Positions 51,901 to 64,000 of a stretch of 64,000 nucleotides of DNA are shown here, in pieces; the stretch's first letter is position 1; each line of letters begins with the position of its first letter. A program made the translations under genes and the position numbers. The notes under the pieces were generated by a model that ran no database searches, was not told the DNA's origin, and saw nothing but the letters and a program-made list of their open reading frames with translations. The DNA is from Brachyhypopomus gauderio. Its lineage: Eukaryota > Chordata > Actinopteri > Gymnotiformes > Hypopomidae. The stretch is from the NCBI RefSeq assembly GCF_052324685.1, contig NC_135212.1, positions 12,387,657 to 12,451,656 on the forward strand, written 5' to 3'.

Positions 51901-54056
51901 CCTTAACACAGAATATAGCAAATTTTGCACAGAAACACTGATGGCATTAACACTGTCATTGTGCAGGCCCTGACTCCTCCCTTTGGATGTGTTGATGTGC
52001 GTGTGTACGTTTGTCTATGTCTGTTTACTGCCGTGTGTATACATGAATGTATGTACAGTATGTGTGTGTGTGTGTGTCTGTGTGTGTGTGTTATCCGTAT
52101 CACCTGTCCCTCGTCCTGTATCGGTGTTTTGCTCACCTCGTGGCAGCATCACACACTGGAATCGTACAGACACTGTAGGTGTTTATTAACACTTGTTTCA
52201 TAAACACTTTTAAGGTTACCACTTTTATAACGCTTTTAGGTTTTAATTAACAGTGTACTCAAACACTGTAGATGTTTATTAACACTAAAATCATATAAAC
52301 ACAATGTGTAATTTGTTATTCATGTTATGTAACATTTAACTCATATCCCTTCATAACAGTTGGTGTTAACTCTCTGGACTTTTTGCTGCTTTTTGGTTGA
52401 ACCATTCTGTGCATCCAAGGAGCAGACAATGAAGATTAAGATTACAGTAATAGAACTGCCTGTACAACCAGGTCTGTGAGGCTTAAAAGAGTTCAAATGT
52501 GTCTGGGAAAACTGTTTTTCTTTTTGAAACGTTCAGTATCAGTATTGCATTGCACTGTAGAATTGTATTGTAGTATTGTATTATATTGTAGTCTGCTGAT
52601 GAGGACATATGATTTGGAAACGTTACCTTTGGCAAGGTTTCCAAGAGGATTTGTAATAATAATGACAGTCGTTGTCATTTTTTATAGTTTTACACTGTTA
52701 AAACATAAACAACCTGTAAAAGTGAGACCGGTAAAAATCCTTGACAAATCTAGCTGCAATATCTGTTTATTGTGTTGAGTGAATCACAAACATGATAAAG
52801 ATCTTCAGTGTAATGTATCTTTATGTTCTCAAATTTTTATGACATAAAAAAAGCTAAAAGTATAAAACATAGTGAGCACTGACTGGGTACAGTGAAATAA
52901 AATCAACAGGTATACTCAATTTCAACTATAAATGTGTTTCTGCAGTTCTATGGCATAAATGAAAACCAAAGATACTCAGCCAAGAGTAAGATGTTTCATC
53001 AAAAAATAAAATGTAAAAAAATTACAATAATAAAATTCATGTCTCAAGTCTTAAAATTACATATGGCTTGACACATGTAAACAAACTGACAGATGTCAGA
53101 GTGAACTGTGCTGTTCTATTACAGATATTAACTGAGCTGAAAAAGCTCCCACAACTGCTAAGCTTTCCATTGGCGGTCAGCAGTGCTGGGGGTTGACAAC
53201 CTTGGCATCATAAAAGTTCCTCAGCTTTGTAATGCAAGGTCTACAAAACATGCCCCATATTCTGCAAAACGTACATTTAAAAATTGTTTATACCAAAACG
53301 TCCATGTCATAAAAAATATCGAACATTGTACATATATGTCATGCCTGAAATTAAATGTTCAAAGCATGTGCATGCATATTGGGAACACAGGGCGTTAGCC
53401 TCATGTCTCACAGGGGCACATGTACTGGGCTGACTGGTCTGACTGGGTATGACTATACCAGGGCTCTTGGGAGCATCTGCCCACAGATACTTATGGCAAC
53501 CATGGAACTTCAGCAAGATTGCTGCTTTGACAGGCTAGAAGAGGAGGTAATATCACCTGTCAGGTGTTTAGACTTATTCCTGTGGTAAAGGTCCAGCCCT
53601 AAGATGAACGGCAGAGCTGCGTTCAGTGAGTCCTCCAGGGAGAACTTCAGAACTTCAGTCTTTCTGTCTATATCACATGCACAGAGATGCACCTTGTAGG
53701 TGTAGATGCACAGGATAGGTGACAAAGATCTTTACATTATTATCTGAAAAAAAGAAAAACATGAATGAAACACGTGAACATCATATGATAAACAGAAAAT
53801 GTCTAATAGTATTAATTAAACCAACTGATGACTGTCAACTGTCAGATAGGATTTGGATAATTTCCTAGTCCTTTTAATTACAAGAAAAATAAATTTGTGG
53901 TAACCTTAAAAAAGTAAAAATCTCCTTTATACAGGGTTCATATAATAAAACTCAAGGGAGTTATTAGCAACCCTCAGCACCTGACAGAATGTTTGGTTAC
54001 GGTTCAAAACGTGCCTGGTCTGTATATATTTAGATGACGAGGGTACATTGTGCAAC
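48979..54056. other. Gene-poor stretch between the 53-bp minisatellite and ush1g
   Basis: No gene is supported. Around 51965-52140 a short sequence (ggccctgactcctccctttg; cacctgtccctcgtcctgta) resembles the LTR-like family of 2988 and 23860 and includes a (GT)n tract. 53590-53743 may be a 3' UTR exon of ush1g. Confidence 0.45.
53590..53743 (-). other. Possible alternative 3'-terminal exon of ush1g
   Basis: On the - strand a strong 3' splice site (TTTCTTTTTTTCAG) precedes 53743, and the ush1g stop codon overlaps a consensus 5' splice site (TT|GTAAGT at 54061/54060). Joining them gives TT+A then TAA, so the protein would still end in Leu and stop. The exon's right-hand limit is guessed from a GT at the end of a GC-richer block. 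Not proven by the sequence alone. Confidence 0.35.
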
Positions 54057-57000
54057 TTACAACTGAGTGTCATCTATCCTGTCGGGTTCCTCAATGGTCT
54101 CCAGTCGTCTCTTACATGCATCCATGATCTTCTTGCGAGGCCCCAGAGGGACGTGAATCCCTTTGAGGTCGTCATCTGAGCACAGAAGCAGTGCGTCCAG
54201 GTCAATCTTCTCTCTCTTAAAGATAGAAATGAACTCACTCATGCTCAGCGTGGCCAGGAACACTTCCAGGGGGTTATTCTCGGGTTCATCGTCATCATCC
54301 AGCCCCAGTTCCACCTCCTCCCAGGGAAGCTCCTGGATGTTCCTCTCCTGGAGGCTGTGGGCACTTCCAATGCTGTCGTCGTCCAGGCTGGGGGAGCGCT
54401 GCAGACGGCTTCGCAGTCGCACGTTGTGCGCCCGCCCACTGCCCGCCATGCTGCCGTCGTCTCGGGGGCCGATGCCAAACAGACCCCCGCTCACGTAGTT
54501 CCTCCGGAAGACCATGGTGCCCAGGCCGGGCCGATTGAAGAGCGAGTCGTGGCCCGAGTCCGTGCTGACCTCGGAGTAGTCCACGTCCGCCCCTTGTAGG
54601 TCCGGCTCGCTGATGGCACGTGAGAGGGCGTCCTCGGTGTCCCGTGGGAACATGTCGCGGATGTTACGCCGCCCGTGGTCCCTGGGGGTCATGTAGGTGC
54701 CCTGCTTCAGGAACATCACGTCGTTGCCCAGCTGCAAGCCAGAAAGGGAGCGGACGCTTTTCCGTCCATCCTCGTAGATCTTGAAGGTCCCGTCACCATG
54801 CTTCTTCTTCTCCAGCTTCTTCTGGATCTTTGTTTTTCCTCTGGTTGTGGCGTGGAGGGTAGCCTGGAACAAGACACGCCCCAAACATCAAGACCATAAA
54901 CTCACACAGTATCCGGGCACTGAATGACCAGCGGGCCACATCTGACCTTCTGAGTATCTCTGACAGGCCCACAAAAGTAAACGTATTACACTGTGATAGG
55001 TGCACGAAATACAACTGCTTTTATTAAAACAGTTTTGTTTTTGTTTTGTAAATTGCCATCTGTCCAGTACGTTTGCTTATGCACCATCACTCAAATGTCA
55101 GCGACTGTTGGACAGCTTTCAAATTTCTGCTTAGCCCTTAAATATGTCAGCTAACGTTAAAAAAAAAGAAAGATTTATGCAAAGTGCAGAGATATACATT
55201 TTGTGTTAATGTAAATAATTATTATTTTGTAATATTATTTAAACTGTATGCAGTATGTTTTGTGCAGAACTGAGTTAAGTATATTAGTCTGGTCCATTTT
55301 GGTAATTTTTGGAAAAACGAATTGCCCACCCCAGCAATAAACCCCTCAACTCCAACACTACAAAAAACACCCCAACAACAGCATCAACACCACAGTCTCA
55401 CAACACCAACACTACAGACAGAACAGACTCCTCAACTCCATCTAACACCACAAAGCATCCCAGACCATCAACTACACTCCACGCTGAGCTCTTCTCTGAG
55501 CGATGCGCATCCCTGGAGAGTGAGGCATACCTGTGAGTATGGCACGCTGGTGGCGGTGTTGAAGTGGTGTAGCCTGCGGCTGAGGGTGCTGCTGGCGTAG
55601 CTGGAGAAGCTCATGGCGTCGGAGACGGAGGCGGCCTCTGTGGCCTCCCTCTGGAACCGACGCTCCATGCGGAGGTGGTGCTTGCGCTGCAGCTTGACGC
55701 AGTCCCTGATACGCCGCTCGGCGTCCCGCAGGGCACGCTTCTTCAGCTTGTCCACCATCTTGGGGTTGAGGGCCGTCTGCTGGGCGGCGATGGAGTCCAG
55801 GTAGCGCACGCAGTCCATGTGGTTCTTGGTGGCGGCCATGTCCAGAGGCGTGTGGTAGTCGTTGTCCAGGCACCACGTGTTGGCACCAAACGACACCAGG
55901 AAGGACAGACAGTTGAGGTGGCCGTTGGCAGCGGCCAGGTGGAGTGGTGTGTTGCCCCATATGTCACATTTATCAGGGTTCCCTCTACAAGCACATCAGA
56001 GGAGAGAGACAGACAGAAAATATCCAATATAAAATTCAGACTCACAATTGCATGTTCAGGCAAAATTTTTTCGCATGTGTTTGTTACTATGCATGTATTT
56101 TCATGTCTGTGAATATGATATATGATGTTCATATTTTGTATAACAGAAGTCAAATGCTAAGCTCCTCAGGGAGAGACAGGATGAGGCTGTCAGGTGTTTA
56201 CTTACAGCAGCCCCCAATTAGTCGGTCCCACCTCTACAAATCCCCAGTGCTTTGCTAATCTTGTCTGCACTGCATTCTCAAGCATGCAGATTCTTTTCAC
56301 AAGACCACTAACGCACTGTACTATGTCTGAGTATTAATTCTGTTTCATTCATTGAGAAAATTTGAAATACAATAATCATTTCACAGCTTTCAGGACAATA
56401 ATAACTCCCACACAGAAGCTGCACTAATACATGATTACAATACATGGCCTACAACCCTGTGACCGAAGGTTCATGTTCAATGAAGCTGAACCTGAGTGTG
56501 TAATTTGACCATCGATTTGTTCGTGAAGTGACTCTGCGAGTGTCTCCTTTCAGGGAAGACCACGGTGCTCAGCGTGATGTCACCGCGGAGTCCGTCATCC
56601 AAAGCTGATCTGCAGAAGTGAACAGCCTGGTCCAAAGCATTTAACCCTTGGAATGTCAGTATTTGGTAACCAAACCACAGATCAGGTGTCATGACGGGTC
56701 CTTTCTCCAAAGGCTGACTCAGAAAATGTGGTTACAGGAGATGTGCTCAAATAGCTTCTCATCCTTCAAGGATCATTCACTTCCAAGTTTTACATCCACG
56801 CGCTTACTGTGCCAATTTGAACCCATTCCACTTGCATATACTGAAAGACCCTTGCCGTGTTATGTAACACTGGAATTGAATATGTGAGCCACATCTCTGT
56901 GCCCATGTGTGGGGCATACCCTCACATATCATACCCTCACTATCAGTATTCTGTTGCACCTGTGACGAGTGATGATGACCGATCATTAGGTCATTAGCTT

Positions 57001-59676
57001 TCCAGAAACGCAGCTTTTCTTTCTCTTAAAAGATGTATCTGATGTATCTCTGAAAAGGTAGTTCTGCACTTCAAAAGTGCTTTGTCAAGTGTGCTCAAAA
57101 CAAAACAAAAACTAGTGAATTTTTTTTGTTTTACTAAACTGCCTTTAGTTTCACTAAAGCTAATGAAAAAATGACAGTGAATTAAATCGTATCTTCTCAC
57201 TCACTGTTTTTTTTATATCACTTAATTTCCTGTGTCCATTCTACTTTGCTAAACACATTACTTTTAAATATATGTTTTTGGTAACAGTGGAATAACTTTA
57301 GACAGCTGTGAAATCCCTGTACTCTCTTGAAAGTACAAATAGTCAGTGGAGTATTGGAGTGATGTTAACTAGTCTCTTCCCTGACTGCACAACTGAATTA
57401 TTGGGAAATTAAAAGTAAACACTGACCCCAGATCAGTGATCTTACTTGGAGAAGTTTAATATATGCAACTTCTGACCTGGATCTGGCCAGGCTCTGTGGC
57501 ACCTATGGAGCAGTGGATCTCATCAATATTTGAGGGGCTGCAGGCAAAGACTAGCAGCAGTGCATTATAGATGAGCAAAACTGTGAGGTTCTCACAGACG
57601 GCCGTAGCGTCGCCAAGTGCCGTGCTGGGCTTAGTCAACACTGGGATTGTCTCCCGCTGACCGAGATCATCCTGGTCTCGACCTTCTCTTCGAGATATTA
57701 TCATGACATGTCTCAAATGCTCATGTATATACAGTTTTTGTAGCAGAAGGAAGGTGGGATAACACAGAAACAGGGTTTGTTTTAGGAGATGAACTACTTG
57801 ATAAAAACCACATGCTCCCTGATCCACCTATCACACTCACATGTAGGGAGTTTCAAGAGGTTCGTTAGAAATTACCTTCACTTCTGAGCAAAGTGCTTTG
57901 GACTGAGGAAGGCTGACAGGTGAAATGGCGTACAGTCACACACCTAGTGTTGATACAGGTGTGCTGGAGTGAATGGTGTTGTTTGTAGTACAGTGTAGCT
58001 TAAATAAAGGGTACACTGCTAATCTACATAGCTCACATACAAGATATCAGGGTACAGAAACAACATTTATTTAAAAAGTCAGCTAAAAGTTACTAAAAGC
58101 TTACAATACCTCGGAAGCAGCCCCCCAAATTCCCAACCATATCTTGCATTGACACCATTATTGAACTCTGGCCACTAAAATAGATTGCTGCTACCATGCT
58201 ATAAAGCCCCTAACCTGACAGCAAACCTATGCAATAATCTCACAAGCACTGACTGCTATATGAGCCACCATTAGCTATAAATGTCTGTCTTATGTGCTGC
58301 AGAGCATGGATGGGAAAAGCATGCTTCCCTGTGCACGGTTCTGTGCGACAACCTCGTGTGACACAAGCCTTGTGTTCAGAGTTCACATGCAAGGAAGAGT
58401 GGGAGAGGTTTTTTTTTAGCATGCTCCTTGTGTTTGCATTCACTTCCCTGTAGACAAAAGGGAATTGTACCCAGTGGCTCACGGAAGTAAAGGAACCTTA
58501 ATTGGGCCCCTTGCATGCATGGAGGCATATTAACAGACATTTGGCATGGAACTGGAAGAGATAGCTAGTGCCAGACCTGCTATTGTAGCCATGCGTAACA
58601 GCCTGGACCTTTGTGGACCTGTTCTTAACTTCTTTCCTTATGGGCATGTCAGCCGGAAAGACTTTTGTAGGGTCATTAATTCATTCATTCATTAAACGAT
58701 GGTCAAGTGATTGTCTGTAATTAATAAAGTGGCACTAAGGCACTTATTAGTCCTGCTGCATGAGCAGAATGAGTTAGGATATTTAAAAAAGGACTTTGAG
58801 GCACAATCTGTTGTGGAGAACTCTGGAATATTATACTGGAATGCTGGGTACATCTGCAAGGGGAAACATGAGAACTGCAAAGGGCAAACATGAACTCTAA
58901 GAATTTGTGCAACTCAAACATGAATGCCAAGAACTCACACAACTCAAACGTGAACACTGAGATCTTATGTAACTCAAATGCAAATGCTGAGAATGTGTGC
59001 AACTCAAACATGAACGATGAGAAATTTTGCAAGGATTATGCATTTGCCTTACTGCATCATTTTACTTAATGCTGAACAGGCATGTTTGTAAAAGAACAGG
59101 CACTGTATATCAGATGCACTTGATAAGAACAACCATGCTTTAGTAAAGACAGTGTATTTCTCTTGTAAAATAGAGAAATAAAACCCTTTTCGTAACTTCA
59201 ATATATGAACTACGCCTATCCTGATTTTGTGATAGCTACATTTTGTGTCAAAACAACATCAGATTTGATAGGAACTTGATATCCCTTTCCTGGGAGCAGA
59301 AGGCAGTGAAATGCAATATTGGGACACCGAGAAGTAACTTCACCACCATGATGGTGGCAAACCAATATTTAATGACAGCCTCTCATAACTCACCTTCCCC
59401 AAGGTTGGATATCCCTTTACATTCCCTTCGCATTAAACACGCGCCATATTCTGGTCCAGAAGTCAACAAAAAGGTGGAACAAACGAACATATGGGAGCGC
59501 AGCCGAACTCACCCCCGGCCCGCGATGAGTCTGAGCGCCTCCAAGTTGCCGTGGTACGCGGCCCATAACGTTGGTGTCATGCCATCCTCGTCGGGGGCGT
59601 TCAGGTCCTTCCGCGTCGCCTCCTTCAGCAGGTCCAGGTAGCCATCTCGAGCCGCCCTGTGATATTTGTCATTCAT
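54057..59676 (-). CDS. ush1g: USH1G / SANS scaffold protein
   Basis: Three coding exons on the - strand: 59513-59676, 55531-55984, 54057-54863; 1425 nt, 474 residues (human 461). The start [20 protein letters not shown] matches the known N-terminus; an ATG two codons upstream (59682) is an alternative. Exons 1-2 encode three ankyrin repeats ([48 protein letters not shown]) and the start of the central region ([14 protein letters not shown]). Exon 3 continues it ([44 protein letters not shown]), followed by a SAM domain ([14 protein letters not shown]...PLGPRKKIM) and a C-terminal PDZ ligand DTQL (DTEL in human). SANS links harmonin, myosin VIIa and whirlin at stereocilia tip links and in photoreceptors. 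Intron 1 is 3.5 kb. ANKS4B is the related alternative; the DTQL end and central region favour ush1g. Confidence 0.96.
55985..59512 (-). other. ush1g intron 1, no nested gene found
   Basis: 3.5 kb between GGGG|GTGAGT (donor) and CTTGTAG|A (acceptor with a good pyrimidine tract). Contains a 36-bp minisatellite; the ORFs at 56648-56887 and 57456-57827 show no known domain. Confidence 0.6.
58881..59030. repeat. Degenerate minisatellite, about 36-bp unit, four copies
   Basis: Units of the form caactcaaacatgaa-tgc-aagaa with varying spacers, in ush1g intron 1. Confidence 0.8.
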
Positions 59677-60056
59677 GTTCATTTCGAACTTCAGCCTCCA
59701 TCATTTTTCCACTTTCACTCGTTTATTTCTGGTCCGCGCTGGGAGTGAGCGCCAGCCCCAGGTCGGCCGTGGTGGGCGACATCGCCGTGCCCGCTGCTGC
59801 TGCCCAAACAGCGCGCAACGCGTTTCCACGGACACCGAAGACGCTCCGCGGCCGGAGGCGTGGTTTGAGAATCGTCGTTACTAAATCGATTATGACGACG
59901 ATGACTCTGACCAATCGGCTATAAGTAAAACAGTGCGAACTATTTTAAAAAAAGATAAGAATCACTTTTCAGCGCCGAAATGCTTTCGTTCTAAACGTCT
60001 TATTTCTCTGTAAACTTTACATCATGCAGCAATTTGTGCTACTTCTTCATAATATG

Positions 60057-60234
60057 CAGAGGTGAACATTCCAGGTTCGGAAAGTAAAAGTCTTCACCAA
60101 GATTTTGCGCAGGCTTTCTGGATTGTGTTGATTCCACTAATTTTACCTGGCTTGCACCAATTTGAAAATCTAGCAAGCTTGAGTAAAATCCTGGTGAGGA
60201 CTTTTACTTTCTGAACCTGGAATTTCCACCTCTG
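60057..60234. mobile_element. hAT-type MITE, 178 bp, perfect 8-bp duplication
   Basis: Ends CAGAGGTGAACATTCCAGGT... and the near-perfect inverse (...ACCTGGAATTTCCACCTCTG), about 36-bp inverted repeats. Flanked on both sides by ataatatg (60049-60056 and 60235-60242). No coding sequence. Confidence 0.95.
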
Positions 60235-61012
60235 ATAATATGTAAAACACAAACTAATCCCTTAGAACGGGAGTCAGTAGGCTAAGTACTCCTAAGAACC
60301 TCATATTTACGTACGTTATATTACTGTGCTGTAACGTTATGATTTTAATAAACAATGTCCAAACTATGCATTCAATATTTTTATAAGGAATGTGCGGTTT
60401 TTGTCTTGTAAAATAAACCTTTAAAGTATGTAGTACAAATACTTATCTCTAGATTATATCAAATTAGCCCTTCCAAAAGCATGTATAAACTCCATGTCAA
60501 GCCGTTCTCCACATATAGAGATAGCACTTACACGTGTCTAAAATGCTTGTAAAAAGGTGAAAGGTAATGTGAGAGGTTTTTCTTGGTGATTCATTTTAAC
60601 TTATACTCTGAGTTGTTACAGTATCTTCTTGTTGAACAGTGTTGTATTAAGGGTGTTTTGGTTTTAAATGTTATGGTATCGATAATAGTGTCAAACCTAG
60701 TAAAAAACATCACAACATCACAAAAAGAAAAGATGGCAAACATACTATAGGAACTTTTTTATGCACATGATAGCATACCTGGACTTGAGCTTTCATTCAT
60801 ATAGTTATATATTTATTTAATAAATAATATGTATATAAGGAATATATCTGGCACACTACTTGTGAGAGAAACACTAGGTTCTAATAATTTTCAAAGTGGG
60901 AGTTTTAAAAGAATTTAGAGGTTCATGTAATAGAAAAATAACCTGTATAATTATGTATAATTATGATAAAAACATTTTTAAAATAACAACCAGATATATG
61001 TTATATATATAT

Positions 61013-61262
61013 TGGGGCAGTCATGGCCTGGTGGTAGGGAACTGGTCTTGTGACCGGAGGGTGGTGGGTTCAATTCCCAGACCTGAGGCCATGACTGAGG
61101 TACCCTACCCTTGCGCAAGGCATCTAACCCCAACTGCTCCCCGGGCGCCGGGCTAGGGCTGCCTACCGGTCTGGGCACGTGTGATCCACAGCCCCCTAGT
61201 AATCACTAGTGTGTGTGTGTGTTCTGACTGCACAGATGGGTTAAAAGCGGAGGACAAATTTT
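61013..61262 (+). mobile_element. tRNA-derived SINE
   Basis: The head has RNA polymerase III boxes: A box-like tggcctggtgg (about 61024) and B box ggttcaattcc (about 61068), in the order and spacing of a tRNA gene. The body includes cccttgcgcaaggcatctaa and actgcacagatgggttaaaa, shared by a widespread fish SINE type. It is not a functional tRNA gene, as the anticodon arm and acceptor stem do not pair properly. Confidence 0.8.
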
Positions 61263-61378
61263 GATTGGGAAAAGGAAAGCTCAGTACACTGATCAAATAA
61301 ATATGAAAATTGATAAACACGTAATGTACACACACATTCACATGTCCATACACACATAAACATATACATGCACACATA

Positions 61379-61526
61379 CAGGGGCGCAGATGGCACTGGG
61401 GACGGGGGGGGACATGTCCCCTCCAGATTTATATTGACCCCATCCGAAATCTAGCATCTACAAGCATAAACGTATATATTGTACAGCTTGGTCCCCCTCA
61501 CTTCAGAATTTCCATCTGCGCCGATG
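61379..61526. mobile_element. hAT-type MITE, 148 bp, perfect 8-bp duplication
   Basis: Ends CAGGGGCGCAGATGG and the inverse of CATCGGCGCAGATGG; flanked on both sides by cacacata (61371-61378 and 61527-61534). Confidence 0.88.
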
Positions 61527-62229
61527 CACACATATACAAACTTTTGGGAAGTTTCTGCACACAAAATAGATGGTTTGAGGAAAGAAACGAACAGGTTGAT
61601 GGTAATACATAGAAACTAGCATTTTGAAAAAATCCATACTGACTTTTTCCAATTGTACACTCTGAAATAACTGTGAAGTCATGACATTGTGACAACCCTA
61701 ATTCAAAATCCGAGGGCCGATAAAGTTAGACATCAACTATCACTACTCCGGGGTGTGGTGTAATCAAGCCTGTTTATAATCCTGATTATTGTACTATGGT
61801 TTCCATACTCTCAATCTACGTGCCTCAGAGAAAATACTCCCTAAATAATCCAAAAGAAAGTATTTTATTCATTTGTCTGTTTTCCATGATAAGGAAATTA
61901 TGTATCACACAACAGTAAATCTGGGAGGTTTGTGCAGCATTATGAAGTATGTTAACACCATGAGATATAAAGTAACTAACACATGATCATACAGTCATAT
62001 GACCATCATATAGTCACATGACTGCTTAACAATTAAAAGAAAATATACCAAGACATCCTTACCTTGCTAAGAAAACAATGCTCCCTCTGGTATTTCAATA
62101 AAAGGTCTCAATTTTAACTGATACTACTCAGTTGAAAATGTAAACATAATTCTATTTTAGCTATAATTTAGTTATTTAGAACCTATAGTTATTTTGTAAT
62201 TTATTGACTATGAAAAAAATTACACATAT

Positions 62230-62232
<3 letters not shown>

Positions 62233-62317
<85 letters not shown>
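62233..62317. repeat. Compound microsatellite (CT)n(CA)n
   Basis: About 19 CT units followed by about 24 CA units. Confidence 0.97.
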
Positions 62318-62319
<2 letters not shown>

Positions 62320-64000
62320 ATGCACACATAAATACATAAATCATGGACTGGTTCCTAGCTGGGCTGCCCAATGAGATCAGTGGGAATAAGTGTATAAGCA
62401 AGGACAATAAACAAAGATCATTCAAAAGAAAAGGCAGAATTTCCTTTTCCATGTAAAGGTGTGACCGGTGTGTTTCTGTGTTGTGTAAAGATTATTCGCC
62501 ACTTTGTAGGCGATCTTCTTTTATTGGATCAGCCACTCCTGTTAGTACAAGTACATAGAACAATGCTGAAAAACTCACTCCAGCACTGTAAAAGCATAAC
62601 GGAAGAAAAGTGAGTGAAGCACAAATAATAGATTTGTGAAACATTTCCCCATCACCACCATAACTGAAATAAAATGGGTGGATAACAAATAGTGACATAC
62701 CTCTCCCACGATATTAAAATGAAAAGGGGAGAGTTAAAATGGGTGGTCGCTATTTATACTTGGGGGGGAAACACCACAAAAGAAGAAAACAGAAAGGGGA
62801 GGAGTCTGGATCTCACATATTCACAACTAGATAAACAGATAAACAAATACAGTACATTTTTGTGTAATTATACACAGGTGACAGACCAACCTGGTTACAA
62901 AGGAAATGCATTTACTTAACACAAACACACACTACACTGCACACTGCAAACAAACTGAAACCAAATTCACAAATTAAACATCAGTAACAGCAGAAATATG
63001 TTATCAGCACAACCTACATTAGTCAGCATCAGCTCCAGTCCCAGTGGTGTGGGAACAGGAAGCTCAATCTCTTCAAGTCTTACTTTGCTATTTCCACCAT
63101 GGGGACTTGCCTACCTAACTAGTTTAAATATATAGCTTTTCATAACATCACCAAAAACTGAGAAAGTCACGAACAAGCACACATGCTGTATGTTTTCAGC
63201 ATCCACAGTGCTTCAACTCACACTTGCAAACTTGATGAAGGCACCTATAGTGTACCCTGGAATCGCCACTATATTTCAGTTATACATTTGTTATTCTTTG
63301 TAGACCACCTTTACTCATGCGGTACTGTACTGTATCTCAGATAACAGAAAGTAAAGAAATATAGATTTAGAAGATTTGGACATATAGGAATCAATTTAAC
63401 TCTGTTTCCATGGTGGATATGCAGTACTGACTCTATACTGCTTTGAAGATCTTTGATTCCTTCAAGTTGCCTTAGTTGTAAGGTGTTTTGGATAAAAGAA
63501 TATCACATGAGCTATGAGATGTCAAGGTTAATTTTAATCAATATAAATGATTAGTTGCATAATTTAGAAACATATATGTTATGTTTCTAAATTATGGTTT
63601 TCCTTGTATTATATGTACAATTTTGCATTATATGCAAAGTAGCTCAAAATTATAGTGGGCAGAGCTGAGTGTTTCTCAAATGTAGTAATAACTGGAAAAA
63701 ATAATTTTGTCTGTATGACATACAGTGTAGGAGTTATGGACTGGAACACATTTGGGTACATTATAGCGCCACCTGTAGTCTGATCTGTTGGCAGCAGCAC
63801 TACATAATGTTGGGACCACTCACCCCAAATCTTAACATGATCATGCACAGCATGATTCATTATATATAAATCCCATCTAGCTCTGGATCTCTGTCTTAGT
63901 GTTATATTTTTCCACAAAACCAAAAGGAATCTTGAAGTCATTCTGGGTACAGTTGCACCTGCTCACCTGTGGTGGCATCTCCTACTTCTTGGTCGGCATC

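Larger units (their letters stand above)
59677..64000. other. Region upstream of ush1g, no gene supported
   Basis: Contains the GC-rich presumed ush1g promoter and 5' UTR (59683-59900), then repeats listed separately (60057-60234, 61013-61262, 61379-61526, 62233-62317). The remainder to the window end has no recognisable gene. Confidence 0.5.

Noticed and set aside
57456-57827. 123-codon - strand ORF in ush1g intron 1
   Set aside because: No known domain or splice support, low-complexity Leu/Phe stretches.
61013-61090. Candidate tRNA gene with A and B boxes
   Set aside because: The sequence continues into a SINE body and lacks a paired acceptor stem, so it is a SINE head.
63609-63941. 110-codon - strand ORF near the right edge
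   Set aside because: No recognisable motif; base composition like the surrounding noncoding sequence.
63951-64000. Possible + strand exon start after ...GGGTACAG at the window end (LHLLTCGGISYFLVGI)
   Set aside because: Only 16 codons are visible before the window ends; an acceptor-like AG alone is not enough.

Overview
This window reads as nuclear DNA of a bony (teleost) fish. Genes are split by GT-AG introns into vertebrate-type exons, gene density is low, and the space between genes is full of fish-type mobile DNA: Tc1/mariner, hAT and Harbinger-like MITEs, a piggyBac remnant, LTR elements, a tRNA-derived SINE, microsatellites and minisatellites. I cannot name the species.

Layout. (1) 1-1219, + strand: the last three exons of a single-pass receptor with an ITIM-like tail, probably immunoglobulin-superfamily; a 310-bp MITE sits inside its last coding exon. 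(2) 1.5-7 kb: repeats, including a gag-like LTR element (2988-5242) cut by a hAT-like element (5243-6017). (3) 7097-10929, 19040-22584 and 26966-32779, all + strand: three tandem nine-exon Cys-loop ligand-gated channel genes of the 5-HT3/ZAC type. I rebuilt all exons; the joined CDSs are in frame and give 414, 427 and 416 residues. Between the first two lie a hAT element carrying a piggyBac remnant (12648-14860) and an apparently intact Tc1 transposon (16705-18322) inserted into an older Tc1 copy. (4) 35428-37470, - strand: tvp23b. (5) 39021-40442, + strand: amn (amnionless) as one uninterrupted exon. (6) 40811-43698, - strand: trim16. (7) 43.7-54 kb: no supported gene; minisatellites and dispersed repeats. 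(8) 54057-59676, - strand: ush1g (SANS). (9) 59.7-64 kb: two small hAT-like MITEs, a SINE and microsatellites.

Context. From memory, tvp23 and trim16 lie near each other on human 17p12, and ush1g lies on 17q25 near the CD300 receptor cluster and within about 1-2 Mb of ZACN, so most of the window looks like a rearranged block of one ancestral chromosome. amn (human chromosome 14, many exons) does not fit that block and is intronless here, which suggests a retrocopy that took over the function.

The most unusual biology is in the channel cluster. All three paralogues lack the near-invariant Cys-loop aspartate of the FPxD motif and also lack the pre-M1 arginines. Two carry Lys at pore position -1', and the third has Lys at 6', Phe at 9' and Lys at 20'. 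All end in a shared Cys...NNLDF tail after M4. This looks like a poorly described branch of pentameric channels with diverging pores.
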